NCBI GenBank assembly: GCA_963836405.1
Contig: CAWIJL010000014.1
Location: forward strand, 62,001 to 126,000
Direction of reading: 5' to 3'
Length of the DNA: 64,000 bases
Source: CAWIJJ01 sp963836405
GTDB lineage: Bacteria > Acidobacteriota > Terriglobia > Bryobacterales > Bryobacteraceae
Shown here: one piece after another, positions 53,044-62,325 of the stretch
Numbering within the stretch: position 1 is the stretch's first letter
Layout of the letters: every line of letters begins with the position of its first letter
Notes under the pieces: generated by a model
Database searches by the model: none
What the model saw: the letters and a program-made list of their open reading frames with translations, nothing else
Told to the model about the DNA's origin: nothing
Position numbers and translations under genes: made by a program

Positions 53044-54691
53044 ATGAGAAAACTGCTGCTTGCTTTGATTCTGTCCTGCCTTGCGCTCGCTCAGGTCGAT
53101 GACAGCGTCAATGCCAGGCTCCGAAGCGAAGAGGCCGGGCGGTCTCAGGTGATGACCACCCTGCACATGCTGACGGACCGTTACGGGCCGCGCGTTACCG
53201 GGTCGCCCGGTTACGAGGCGGCGGCGAAATGGGCGGTTTCGCAATTGACGAAATGGGGCCTTCAAAACGCGCGGCTGGAGCCGTGGGATTTCGGTCATCC
53301 GGGATGGTGGAACGATCGCGCCGCGGGGTACATGCTGGCGCCCGTTCACCAGAATCTCAGGTTCGAGGTGCTCAGTTGGACTCCCTCCACCAAGGGAACG
53401 GTCGCCGGCGACGCAGTGCAACTGGTCACGCCCCAGGGGCCCGAGCGCCCGCCCGCCACCAACGGCGCTGCGGCAGCGGGCCGCGGCGGAAGGGGTGGCG
53501 CGCCGCAGCGCCTCGGCCCGACCAAAGAAGAGCTGAGCCAGTGGATGGCCGCTAACAAGGATAAGGTGAAGGGCAAAACGGTGCTGATCGGAAAGGCCGC
53601 CGCGGTGCCGGTGAACTTCAATCCGCCCGTCATGCGCCGGCCCGACGATCAGGTGAGGCAGCAATACGATCCGAATTCGGACCGGCGGCGGGCGGGGCGG
53701 TCGTGGCGGCCGCGGTGAGCCCGGCACACCCGATCCCTCGCGCCTCACCGCCAACCAGGTGACCGAACAGGTGGATGCCTGGCTGCTCGCAAACGGTGCG
53801 CTGGTGCGCCTGAACGATGCAGGCATGGAGCACGGGCTGGTGCGCGCCTTCCATAACCGCACCTACGATTCCGCCAAGACCGTTCCCACCGTGGTTCTCC
53901 GCAATGAGGACTTCGGACGCATCGAGCGCCTGCTGGCCGATGGCGAACAGGTCCGCCTCGAATTTAATATCGTCAACCACGATTACCCGGCTGGAAAAAC
54001 CGCCTACAACGTGGTGGCGGAAATTCCGGGCAGCGACCGGGCGGACGAAATCGTCATGCTCGGCGGCCACCTCGATTCCTGGCATGCCGCCACCGGCGCC
54101 ACCGACAACGCCGTGGGCGCTTCCATGATGATGGAAGCGGTGCGGCTCATTCGCGTCCTGGACCTCAAACCGCGGCGGACAATCCGCATCGCGCTCTGGG
54201 CGGGGGAAGAACAGGGCCTGCTCGGATCGGCCGCTTACGTCAAGCAGCACTTCGGCACTTTTGAAAACCCGAAGCCGGAGTTCGACAAGCTCGTCGCCTA
54301 CTTCAACATCGATTCGGGCACCGGCAGGGTTCGCGGAGCCAGTATTTTCGGCCCTCCGGAAGCCGCCACGATTTTACGCGCCGCTCTGGAACCGTTCGCC
54401 GACCTCGGCGTCGCCGGCGCCCTCCCCACCACCAGCCGCGCGACGGGCGGCACCGACAGCACGTCCTTTAACAGCGCCGGTCTCGCCGGCATCGGCCTGG
54501 CGCAGGATCCGATCGAATACACCAGCACCACCTGGCACACCAATCTCGATACCTACGAACGGATCGTGCCGGAGGACGTGAAAGCGGCATCCACCGTCAT
54601 CGCGGCCGCGGTGTGGCACGTGGCAAACCGCGACCAGATGCTGCCGCGTTTCACCAAAGAGAACATGCCGGCGCCCGTGCCCGCGCGGTAG
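53044..54691 (+). pseudogene. M28 family zinc peptidase, exported, frameshifted
   Basis: The N-terminal part (leader MRKLLLALILSCLALAQ, LTDRYGPRVTGSPGYEAAAK, PA-like insert) ends in a Gly/Arg-rich linker, where the frame breaks at about 53683. The rest continues in another frame with the metal ligands: LGGHLDSWHAATGATDNAVG, LWAGEEQGLLGSAAYVKQ, NIDSGTGRVRGASIF and the last His in TTWHTNLDTYE. Removing one base gives 548 residues, normal for the family, with a linker rich in GGR. Likely an aminopeptidase if the lesion is a sequencing insertion. A downstream product starting near 53759 would lack the leader. Confidence 0.85.
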
Positions 54692-54708
54692 GAGCCGGTG
54701 CTCTGCGC

Positions 54709-57092
54709 TCAACGTTCCATATCGGAGCGTACGATCCGGATGCCGAATATGGACGGCGTCGGTCTGCCGTTGCTTGCCTCGAATCGGACCGTCACCTTCT
54801 TCTTGTTCGCCATCAGATCCGCCGGCAACCGGTACTCGACGTCGAAAAATTGGACTTCCCGCTCGGGACTGCGACGCGTCCCGGTTTGTTCGCCGACCTT
54901 CGTGCCGTCCACCATCACATCGCAGGCGGCCGCACCGCGATTGTCATTGCTGTACGTAACGATCAGGGTCTGAGGGACCGCCGGATCGGCAGGCAGATCG
55001 AAGGAGAACCACCCCGTCGCGGTCCTGCCGAACCGGGTCTCCACCCGCACGGGAGTGCTGCCTTCGCCCTGGTGGTTCGTATCGCGCTCGGCCTGCATCT
55101 GGCCCGGTTGCGCGAAGCCGATCGTCGCCGCCTCCAACTTCTTCCGCTTCTCTTCGCGAGTGCGAAATTCGGTCTCCTTCTTTGTCCATTCCGCGGGCGT
55201 ATACATGTCCTGGTACACGGCATAGCGCCTGCGCGGGACCAGATAGAACGGAAGGAATTCGATCTCCTCCTTCAGTCCCACGCCCGATGTGCGGAACGCG
55301 CCGGGCTTGCCGGCCACCGGTTTCAGCCAGCTCGTCACCGCTTGCGGGGGCGCCACGAATACCGGCGCGTCCGGAGCGGCGGTCCGGCCCTGCCCGGTGA
55401 GCGCGGGCCCCAGGTCTCCCGCCAGCACGAGCGGTCCCCACATCACGGCGAAGCGATTCGGATTGTCGGGCAGCGCCTCCTTCCGGAGCGTTTTCCGAAT
55501 CACGAGTTCCACCGCGTCTCCCGCTTTCCAGGTCCGCGCGATTTCCAAGAACGAACCCGCTGAGGCGGCCGTTTTGAAGGTCCGCCCGTTGACCCTTACG
55601 CTGAATCCGTTGCCGGCCCAGAACGGACGGCGAAGCGCGAGTGTGAACCTCCTGGGCGATTCCGGATTGACCTTGACCGTGACGGCTTGCCCGATGGGCA
55701 GGTCGGTGGCGACTTCGACTTTCACCCCGGCCGATTTCCATTCCGCGGTGGACGGCGCGTACAGCGTCACCCACAGCTTGTCCAGGGATTCGTAATACAG
55801 TCCGTCGGCGTGCAGCGCGTGGCTCTCCATTGCCGATCCGACGCAGCAGGTGAACGATTCGAACTTCCTCTGGTATTCGTGTTGAACCCCGCGGCCCACC
55901 GGCACCATGTAGCAGACGCGCCCGTCGTCGGGATCCTGCGATGCCAGGATGTGATTGAAGAGAGCGCGCTCCTGATAGTCGGCGTAGCGGCTATCGGCCT
56001 GCAAGGAAAACATCGTGCGCGCCATCTTGATCATGTTGTAGACGTTGCAGGACTCGGCGGTGCGTCCGTCCACCATGCTCGAGAGCTGGTCCGGCTGTCC
56101 GAAGTATTCATTCCTCGAATTGCCTCCGGTCGCGAACGTGTGGTGCCGGCTCACTTCATCGAAGAAATACTTCGCCGCGGTGCCTTCGGTTTCGTTCCCG
56201 GTGTACATGTAGACCTTCAACGCCCCGTAGAGTTTTGGGAATCTGGGTGTTGGCGTGGGTGCCGGGAAGAATATCCTTCTGTTGAGCCAGGCGGTCCACG
56301 ATAGCCGCGTGGTGGAATTTGCCGGCCAGCGCGAGCCAGCGCCCATCGCCCGTATCCGCGTACAGGTCGGCCATCGCCTCGTTCATTCCGCCGAACTCGG
56401 TCGCCAGCATCCGCTGGATCTGTTCATCGTTGAGCGGCGACAGAATGCCTTCCGCCCATGACGCGAATTTGATCTCGACATCGAGAGCCGTGCGGTTGCC
56501 GGTGTAACGCCAGGCATCGCGCAGACCGGCGAAGATCTTGTGCTGCACGTACCACGGCGACCACATGCCGTTGAGGTCGAAGCCGCCCGACCGGATGAGC
56601 CCCCTTGTGAGCTGTTGAAACAGACTTCTTCCCTTCTGTCCGGTTGGCGTCCATGAGGGCGCCGATATATCCGTCGCCCTGCGCGTCCTGTATGCGCTTC
56701 AGGTCGTCTACGATGTAGGCGGCGCGCTCCTTGAAGCGGCGATCGCCGGTGGCCGCCCACGCCATGCTCACGGCCGACAGATAGTGTCCCGCGATGTGTC
56801 CCGTCAGTTGGCGCCCGTCCCCGTCCCACCCGCCGTAGCCCTGCGCCTTCGGCTCGAGTTTCGCGCTACGGCGAAGGAATGCCAGCATGCGATCCGGTTC
56901 CAGCGCCAGCAGGTATTCAAGTTCCAGATCCTGCGCGTGTTTGAGCGGGCCTCCCGTCAATCGGACATTCTCGAGCGGTAGCGGGCGGGCTTTTACCAGC
57001 CGCCGCTCCCGATCGAGCGCTGCGTTCCCCACCTGCGCCCCGGCACAGACCGGAACCAACGCAGTAAGAATAATGAGGGCGGTTCGATTCAC
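54709..57092 (-). pseudogene. GH127 (beta-L-arabinofuranosidase-like) protein with two frameshifts
   Basis: Three consecutive frames make one protein. The first runs from the GTG at 57092 (leader NRTALIILTALVPVCAGAQ, GGWDGDGRQLTGHIAGHYL) to about 56642; the second (SGGFDLNGMWSPWYVQHKIF, RLAQQKDILPGTHANTQIPK) to an A4 run at 56233-56236; the third has ESCNVYNMIKMARTMFS and the catalytic/zinc cysteines in SFTCCVGSAMESHAL. Deleting one base at each point gives 793 residues, the usual GH127 length with C-terminal beta domains. GGAGG lies seven bases before the GTG. It is 82 bp downstream of GH31 and converges with M28. Confidence 0.86.
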
Positions 57093-57174
57093 TCCGGGAC
57101 CTCCATACAAACGAGTGTAACTTCCAGGCGAACGCGGCGCGCGTGGCCTGCCTGCTCGATGCGCAGCGCGCCTC

Positions 57175-59475
57175 TCAATCGAACCGGACCTCCAGCCGCC
57201 GGCCATGGAAGACTGCGGTCTTCACTGCCTCTCCGAACCTTATCCGCATTTGTCGCCCCGGCGCAGCCGGCATCTTCGAGGCAGCCGCCATCCGGAGCGT
57301 CAGCGTCTTGCGCGTGTCGTTCCAGTCCATCTGAATGCCCGTCCAATTCCCGTTGCGATACTCGAAAGAAACTCCATCGTCTTCGTACAGCAGGAAGCGG
57401 CCATCGGCGCCCGGATAGACGGAAATATCGAGCGGCCCTTCTATGCGTTCTGCCGTATATTGCTTCAGCGGACCCATCGGAATCAAAGCGCCGGCCCGAA
57501 CGTAAAGCGGGATCGTCTCCAGATCCACTTTGCGCGCGATTTCACGGCCTCCCTCGTGCCGCTCGCCGGTCCAGAAGTCGTACCAGGATCCCCGCGGCAG
57601 ATACAGCGTTCGTTCCATCGCGCCTTTCTCGACTACCGGCGCAACCAGGAGATCGCGGCCCCACAGGTACTCGTCTCCGCGCGCGGCTGCGGCAGCGTCG
57701 CCGGAATAGTGCAGCCACAGCGACCGCATCAACGGAATACCGGTTTGCGTGCACTCGCGAACCGCGCTGTAGAGATACGGCATCAAGCGATAGCGCAGCT
57801 CCAGGTATTTCTTGCAGATGGGCTCCACAGCGGCGTTGTGATACTCGGCTTCCGGAATGGTGAAGCGCGTTTCATTGGCCACATCCCCGGTGGGCGCACC
57901 CTGGTTCCAACCCCAGGGCAGGCGCAAGGTCCACACGCGCCCGTGCGAGCGGAACAACGGGCAAAACGCGCCGAACTGAAACCAGCGGACGTACAGCTCG
58001 CCCGTAAATTCCGAAGTGGGAATGAAGCCGCCGATATCCGTGCCCCAATAGGGAATGCCGCTCAGCCCGCTGTTGATGCCGATCGGCACCTGGTTCTTCA
58101 ATGTCTCCCACATCGAGCTGACATCGCCCGACCAGAGAAACGAAGCGTAGCGCGCCATTCCCGCCGCCCCGTTGCGGTGCAGGGCAAACGGGCGCTCGTC
58201 GGGACGGTCGCGCCGGTAGGCGTCCCAATAGAACCTGTTGCGCGCCAGGCGTGACGGCAGGTCGAGCGCGTCGCCCTCATCCGGCCACCAGCCGTCGACG
58301 CCTGTGGCCAGCACGGGGAGATGCATGTTCCAGTAACAACTGGGCTGCAGTTCCGCGCGCTTCCCCGGATCGCAAACATCGCCCACCGTGCCTTTGAATT
58401 CGTGGATTCCCGTGGGATAGGCCACGTGCAGCACTACCTTGAAATGGTCCCGGTGCAATTGATCGAACATCGCCTCCGGATCGGGCATGACATTCCGGTT
58501 GAAGGTGAATTCGGTGTTGTTGGTATTCCAGCCGGCGGGGCAAAAGCCCGTGCCCAGATAAATCATGGCATCGCACGGCAGTCGTTTCTCGCGGAAAGTT
58601 TTGGCCTCCTCGAGAATCGCATCGCGTCCGGCCAAGGTGCGGTGCGATTGAAGATAGCCGAAACTCCATAGCGGCGGCAATTCGGGATGCCCCGTAAGAC
58701 GGGCCCATTCGGCCATAATGACCGCCGGGTCCTTGGATGCGACAACGAACAAATCGATCGGCAGCGCGAAGGCGGACACTTCGGGCAGCGGCGGGGGAGG
58801 CGCGCCCCGCCCGCCTCTCGAGACCGGTTCGGGAGCCGGCAGAAACCTGCTGCGTTCGCCGGTAAAATCGAAACGGCCATAAGGCCGCCGGATGTACATC
58901 GCCCAGCCGCCCGTGCCGATCAGCCACGGAACAGGTACGCGGCTGCCGAAATTTCGCAGGTTGTACCCGCCGGATCCGCTCATCATCCGTTCCGTGGTGC
59001 CGCGCCGGTCGAATTGGGGTCCGCCTTCCCCCAAACCCAGAATCGGCGCAGGCCCGGTTGCAAATGAGATTTCGCCCGTCGCCTTGTCGATCTGGATTTC
59101 CTGAACGGCTTCGCCTTTGTCCGTACGAATCGCAAACGTGAGCGGTTCCGGCATGAACGACGCCCGCAGATCGCCCAATTTCACGGTCCGCTCCGCCGCC
59201 GTGCCGCGGAGCCTCGCGGCCGGCGCGCCAAAGCTTGTCCGCACCAGCGTTCCGTCATCGGTCAGGGCCGCCAATCTTCCGTTCTCGACAGGTTGCACCG
59301 TCAGGCGAAAGGTGTGACGGCTGACGGGCATCACCTGGATTTCCACGTCTTTGCCGGCCACCCGAAGCTCCGCTGAGGCGCCCCGGACCGGCCCCACCAA
59401 AGCCGCCCCCGCAGCGCCGATGCGTTTCACGATTTCACGCCGCGAAACGCGGCCGTCAGTCGAACCGTTGGCCAT
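57175..59475 (-). CDS. GH31 family alpha-glycosidase, exported
   Basis: The 766-residue protein has a twin-arginine-like leader (SRREIVKRIGAAGAALVG). It shows the GH31 N-terminal beta domain (ILGLGEGGPQFDRRG), the barrel start PPLWSFGYLQSHRTLAGRD, the nucleophile region GVDGWWPDEGDALDLP, and SGDVSSMWETLKNQVPIGI with IPYWGTDIGGFIP, where the acid/base Asp of the family lies. The C-terminal sandwich has YLPRGSWYDFWTGERHEGG. Substrate could be alpha-glucosides or alpha-xylosides. It is followed by the GH127 gene on the same strand. Confidence 0.93.
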   Translation of the reverse strand: MANGSTDGRVSRREIVKRIGAAGAALVGPVRGASAELRVAGKDVEIQVMPVSRHTFRLTVQPVENGRLAALTDDGTLVRTSFGAPAARLRGTAAERTVKLGDLRASFMPEPLTFAIRTDKGEAVQEIQIDKATGEISFATGPAPILGLGEGGPQFDRRGTTERMMSGSGGYNLRNFGSRVPVPWLIGTGGWAMYIRRPYGRFDFTGERSRFLPAPEPVSRGGRGAPPPPLPEVSAFALPIDLFVVASKDPAVIMAEWARLTGHPELPPLWSFGYLQSHRTLAGRDAILEEAKTFREKRLPCDAMIYLGTGFCPAGWNTNNTEFTFNRNVMPDPEAMFDQLHRDHFKVVLHVAYPTGIHEFKGTVGDVCDPGKRAELQPSCYWNMHLPVLATGVDGWWPDEGDALDLPSRLARNRFYWDAYRRDRPDERPFALHRNGAAGMARYASFLWSGDVSSMWETLKNQVPIGINSGLSGIPYWGTDIGGFIPTSEFTGELYVRWFQFGAFCPLFRSHGRVWTLRLPWGWNQGAPTGDVANETRFTIPEAEYHNAAVEPICKKYLELRYRLMPYLYSAVRECTQTGIPLMRSLWLHYSGDAAAAARGDEYLWGRDLLVAPVVEKGAMERTLYLPRGSWYDFWTGERHEGGREIARKVDLETIPLYVRAGALIPMGPLKQYTAERIEGPLDISVYPGADGRFLLYEDDGVSFEYRNGNWTGIQMDWNDTRKTLTLRMAAASKMPAAPGRQMRIRFGEAVKTAVFHGRRLEVRFD

Positions 59476-59646
59476 GATTGAGGGTCATTATGACAGCTTC
59501 GGCCCGCTCCGATCCTGGCTTCGGCCTGGCCGGCGGATCGCAAAACGCATTGGCACAACTACGCATTGTCGGCCGTCGGCCCAATCTCCGGACTCGCATG
59601 GCTGCGACCGGCACCCCTTCGCCCACGTCCACTCCGATTGGCAAAT

Positions 59647-60031
59647 TCAGGCGACCGCAATTGCAAGTGGTAAAGCTTCTTCGGTCCGCCGGAGCTCCGG
59701 TTCGATCTCGGATTCATCTACGACAGATTCCACGATGACAGGAACGCTTTCGGGAATAAACTCAGCTACCCTTTGGAATGCCTTTATTGCCCACCAAGTG
59801 AGCCGATCGTGTCTGCTGCAAGTATTAACTTCGCTGACGTGGAGTTGTCGCAGCTTGGATTGGTACATTTTGGCGATCGGGTATGCCTCAGTCATAGTCG
59901 CATCCAAGCTCTGGTTGTCGTAGTGCGGAGAGCTCTACGGCCCTAATGCCCCGCGAACGAAGCATGTCAAGTGCTCGACGGAAATCGCCAAATGCAAGTG
60001 CACCAGTAGAGAAACCGAGTGTCCGCTCCAT
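59647..60031 (-). pseudogene. Internally deleted TIM-barrel sugar isomerase/epimerase remnant
   Basis: The first frame starts at ATG 60031 (GGAG seven bases upstream) with ERTLGFSTGALAFGDFRRAL and VELSALRQPELG, the N-terminus of a xylose-isomerase-like epimerase family. It stops after 47 codons. The second frame, open to 59647, gives TMTEAYPIAKMYQSKLRQLH, VSEVNTCSRHDRLTWWAIKA and VAEFIPESVPVIVESVVDES, the C-terminus of the same family. The central part, about 100 residues or more, is absent and the frames differ. Family assignment is from recalled motif patterns. Confidence 0.6.
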
Positions 60032-60114
60032 CAAAAGACTCCATAGACCTCAGGCGCTGGGGCATGGGAAAAGTCTTAGGCGAATATTGATCTTGAGTTC
60101 GCAACTGAAGCACG

Positions 60115-60300
60115 TCAGGAGGCCGGAAACCGTAAATCGGCTTCCGAGACATCGGTAGCTTGAAATTGCGCATGGCCGTACTGCGCCCAAAACGCGATCT
60201 TCGTTTGTACGACGCCTGCGCGGGCACTACTTGGCTCGTGCGCATTTGCCCTTTCGAACTCACGCCATGCTCTCTGCAGTAATTCGTTCTTCGTCGCCAA
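60115..60300 (-). CDS. Small protein next to ImmA remnant, probably internally deleted
   Basis: The 61-codon frame starts at TTG 60300 with a perfect AAGGAG seven bases upstream and 15 bp after the ImmA-like stop. The N-terminus ATKNELLQRAWREFERANAH resembles a longer protein family that accompanies ImmA-type genes (about 150 residues as I recall it). The end (VVQTKIAFWAQYGHAQFQAT) resembles a later part of it, so the middle seems deleted in frame. Whether a functional short protein is made is unknown. Confidence 0.5.
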   Translation of the reverse strand: MATKNELLQRAWREFERANAHEPSSARAGVVQTKIAFWAQYGHAQFQATDVSEADLRFPAS

Positions 60301-60307
60301 CTGAATT

Positions 60308-60313
60308 CTCCTT
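60308..60313 (-). promoter_or_regulatory. Ribosome binding site deciding a TTG start
   Basis: AAGGAG on the reverse strand, seven bases before the TTG at 60300. It is the main evidence that this small frame is or was translated. Confidence 0.6.
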
Positions 60314-60315
60314 GG

Positions 60316-60654
60316 TCAGTTAGTCAGTTGTAACGATGGAGTTTGCCCCCAACCGTCTACGATGGCCCCCGGCAAAACGATATTTCGCACTTTGACAAGG
60401 TACTTAGTCAAGTACGAGTAGTTCTTAAGGCGAAACTGCATTTGCCCAACGATCAATCCGGGGTGCCTGTTAAGCAGTCTCGCGAATGCGATGACGTCCC
60501 TCTCATAGTAAAATGGGTGCTTTCCCGCCAAAAAAGACCCGAGTCGGTCGCCTGGAACGCAGAACTCGGCCGCCGCTCGATTGGCCAAACGCTCTTCCTC
60601 CGGCAAATCGTCACCGGTTCCGGCGCGTTCTCCCTCCAGATCCCAATCAATCAT
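60316..60654 (-). pseudogene. ImmA/IrrE-type metallopeptidase, C-terminal remnant
   Basis: The 112 codons carry the C-terminal half of an ImmA/IrrE or HigA-ImmA fusion protein: LPEEERLANRAAAEFCVP and the HPGLIVGQMQFRLKNYSYL segment with VDGWGQTPS. The zinc motif HExxH and any helix-turn-helix are absent. In the same frame upstream the sequence stays open to about 60699 and then hits a stop, inside the end of the terminase-nuclease gene. It therefore looks 5'-truncated at the junction with the terminase cassette. Confidence 0.65.
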
Positions 60655-60662
60655 CCAGTCGT

Positions 60663-61286
60663 CTATACCATCGCCGTCACCAGAAGCTTCATACCGCCCC
60701 TCTCCTCATATCCCCACCCAGCTCCGACCCTTCTCCGCCCCCAACACGCCAGCGCCACCGCAAACACCAGGTCGTCGTGCGTCCCTTCCCGCCAGCACCC
60801 GTACTGCTCCCGACCCGAGGCCGTCACCTTCACCTGCATCGCCGTCATCTCCGCCGCCAGCGCCGGACCCCACTTCAGCCCCCGCGCAATTTGCAGTTCG
60901 CCTTTCTGGAACATCACCTGCATCCGCACCATCAGGTCCCGCTTCGGCACCCGCCAGTATCCGCCTTCGCACCGCTCCCGGTCTCCCGCCGTCACCACCA
61001 CCGGCAGAATCCCGCACCCCGGCCGCGCCCGCCGCAGCAGGTCCACCACCGGCCGCCCCACCCCCGTGCCGTCCACCACCAGTTCACACCGCCCCGCCAG
61101 CGCTCGCCCCTGCGTCACCGCCGTCACCCGCGCCACCACGTCCGGATACGGCGTCCCCAGTTCCACCCGCTCCAGGTGCCGCAGCCGCAGCGCCCACTCG
61201 CCCCGCAGTTCCGCCCGCTCCACCACCGACACCGCCGTGTAGTCATGGCTCTGCCCCAGGTCCACCCCCACGAATGCCCGCTCCAT
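60663..61286 (-). CDS. Terminase large subunit nuclease-like domain protein
   Basis: The 207-residue protein begins MERAFVGVDLGQSHDYTAVS, the first acidic strand of the RNase H-fold nuclease domain of phage large terminases. It continues with LVVDGTGVGRPVVDLLRRA and ends with the acidic HDDLVFAVALACWGRR, which carries the last metal-site Asp. It is a separate gene from the ATPase part, eight bases downstream of it, instead of the usual single protein. No capsid, portal or tail genes are nearby. Confidence 0.82.
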   Translation of the reverse strand: MERAFVGVDLGQSHDYTAVSVVERAELRGEWALRLRHLERVELGTPYPDVVARVTAVTQGRALAGRCELVVDGTGVGRPVVDLLRRARPGCGILPVVVTAGDRERCEGGYWRVPKRDLMVRMQVMFQKGELQIARGLKWGPALAAEMTAMQVKVTASGREQYGCWREGTHDDLVFAVALACWGRRRVGAGWGYEERGGMKLLVTAMV

Positions 61287-61293
61287 CGCGCCG

Positions 61294-62082
61294 TCAACCC
61301 AGGTTCAGCGGTTCGAACTCGTCCGTGAACGCCCTCGCCACCAGTTCCATGTCGAACACCGCGCCCGCCGTCTCCTCGAATTCGCACAGGTACTCCTGCC
61401 GGAAATCGCGCGCCGCCATCGTGGCCCGCTCCCCTTCCAGGAATTCCGCCGCGATCCTGCCGCACTCCGGCGCCGGCGCCCGCACCCGCTCCCATTCCGG
61501 GCCTCCGTTCGCCCAGGCCTCCCAGAAGAAGCCGCGCTTCCCGTAAGGCGTGCTCATCAGCCACATCGCCCCGTTGCTCACCGCCAGCATCGGCCGGATC
61601 GCCTGGAACATCTCGTCCCGCACCCGCGACGCCTCGTCCACCAGCAGCAGGTTCACCGCCGAGAACCCGCGCACCGTCGCCTCCGTTCCCGGCAGCCCCA
61701 CAATCCGCGACCCGTTCGGAAACGCCAGCGATAACTCGTTGTCCCCGTCGCCCCGCGGCTTCATTCCCAGCCGCCGCAGAAACTCCTCCGCCTTCCGCAG
61801 AAACTCGCTGCTCTGCCGCGCGCTCGGGCTCACCACCAGCGTCAGGCTGGCTTCCCGGTAACATGCCTCATAAATGGCCTTCGCCGCCGTTACCGTCGAC
61901 TTACCCCATTGCCGGCTGCAATTCAACAGCCCCCGCCGGTTCCCGCTCCGCAGTACCTGCGCCTGTAACTCGTCCGCCGCGAACCCCAGCTCCGTCCGCG
62001 CCCACTCCACCGGGTCCCGCATTCGCTTGCCGGTCCCCTTCGGCCCCATCTCCGGCCCTCCGAAATCATACGCGTAAATCAT
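61294..62082 (-). CDS. Terminase large subunit ATPase-like domain protein
   Basis: The 262-residue protein has the large terminase ATPase core: a Walker A-like NCSRQWGKSTVTAAKAIYE, Walker B with catalytic Glu in AVNLLLVDEASRVRDEM, and coupling motif MWLMSTPYGKRGFFWEAW. The C-terminus (AAEFLEGERATMAARDFRQE, FEETAGAVFDMELVARAF) matches the linker before the nuclease domain in phage proteins, which here is the next gene. It is divergent from the gene at 62326. Phage-derived or element-borne; the DNA substrate is unknown. Confidence 0.85.
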   Translation of the reverse strand: MIYAYDFGGPEMGPKGTGKRMRDPVEWARTELGFAADELQAQVLRSGNRRGLLNCSRQWGKSTVTAAKAIYEACYREASLTLVVSPSARQSSEFLRKAEEFLRRLGMKPRGDGDNELSLAFPNGSRIVGLPGTEATVRGFSAVNLLLVDEASRVRDEMFQAIRPMLAVSNGAMWLMSTPYGKRGFFWEAWANGGPEWERVRAPAPECGRIAAEFLEGERATMAARDFRQEYLCEFEETAGAVFDMELVARAFTDEFEPLNLG

Positions 62083-62264
62083 TCCGCTACTACTCTAATC
62101 CCGGATATCGGATAAATGACTCCGAAATGGCCGCCGCGAAGCCCGCCTCGCCTCGCTAACTTCCGTTCTTTCAACCGCCTCCGGTCATTTACTACTTTTT
62201 ACGTTGTTGCGTGACCGCCGCACCCCCGTTCCACCGCCCAAAATCGTTCACAATGCCTCCCACA

Positions 62265-62294
62265 TTGACAGATAAGCACTTAGCCCAGTTACCC
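62265..62294 (+). promoter_or_regulatory. Possible promoter of the gene at 62326
   Basis: A perfect TTGACA at 62265-62270 is followed after 18 bases by TTACCC, a poor -10. It lies 30-60 bp upstream of the coding start in the divergent intergenic region. Weak evidence. Confidence 0.25.
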
Positions 62295-62325
62295 CTTTAC
62301 CGCCGTGCTATCGTCATCCCCGCAT

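Noticed and set aside
53660..53720. Programmed ribosomal frameshift in the M28 gene
   Set aside because: No slippery heptamer or downstream structure was evident, and the same +1 type of lesion occurs in three other genes, favouring insertion error.
60663..62082. Intact prophage
   Set aside because: Only terminase-like genes are present; no portal, capsid, tail, integrase or lysis genes are nearby.
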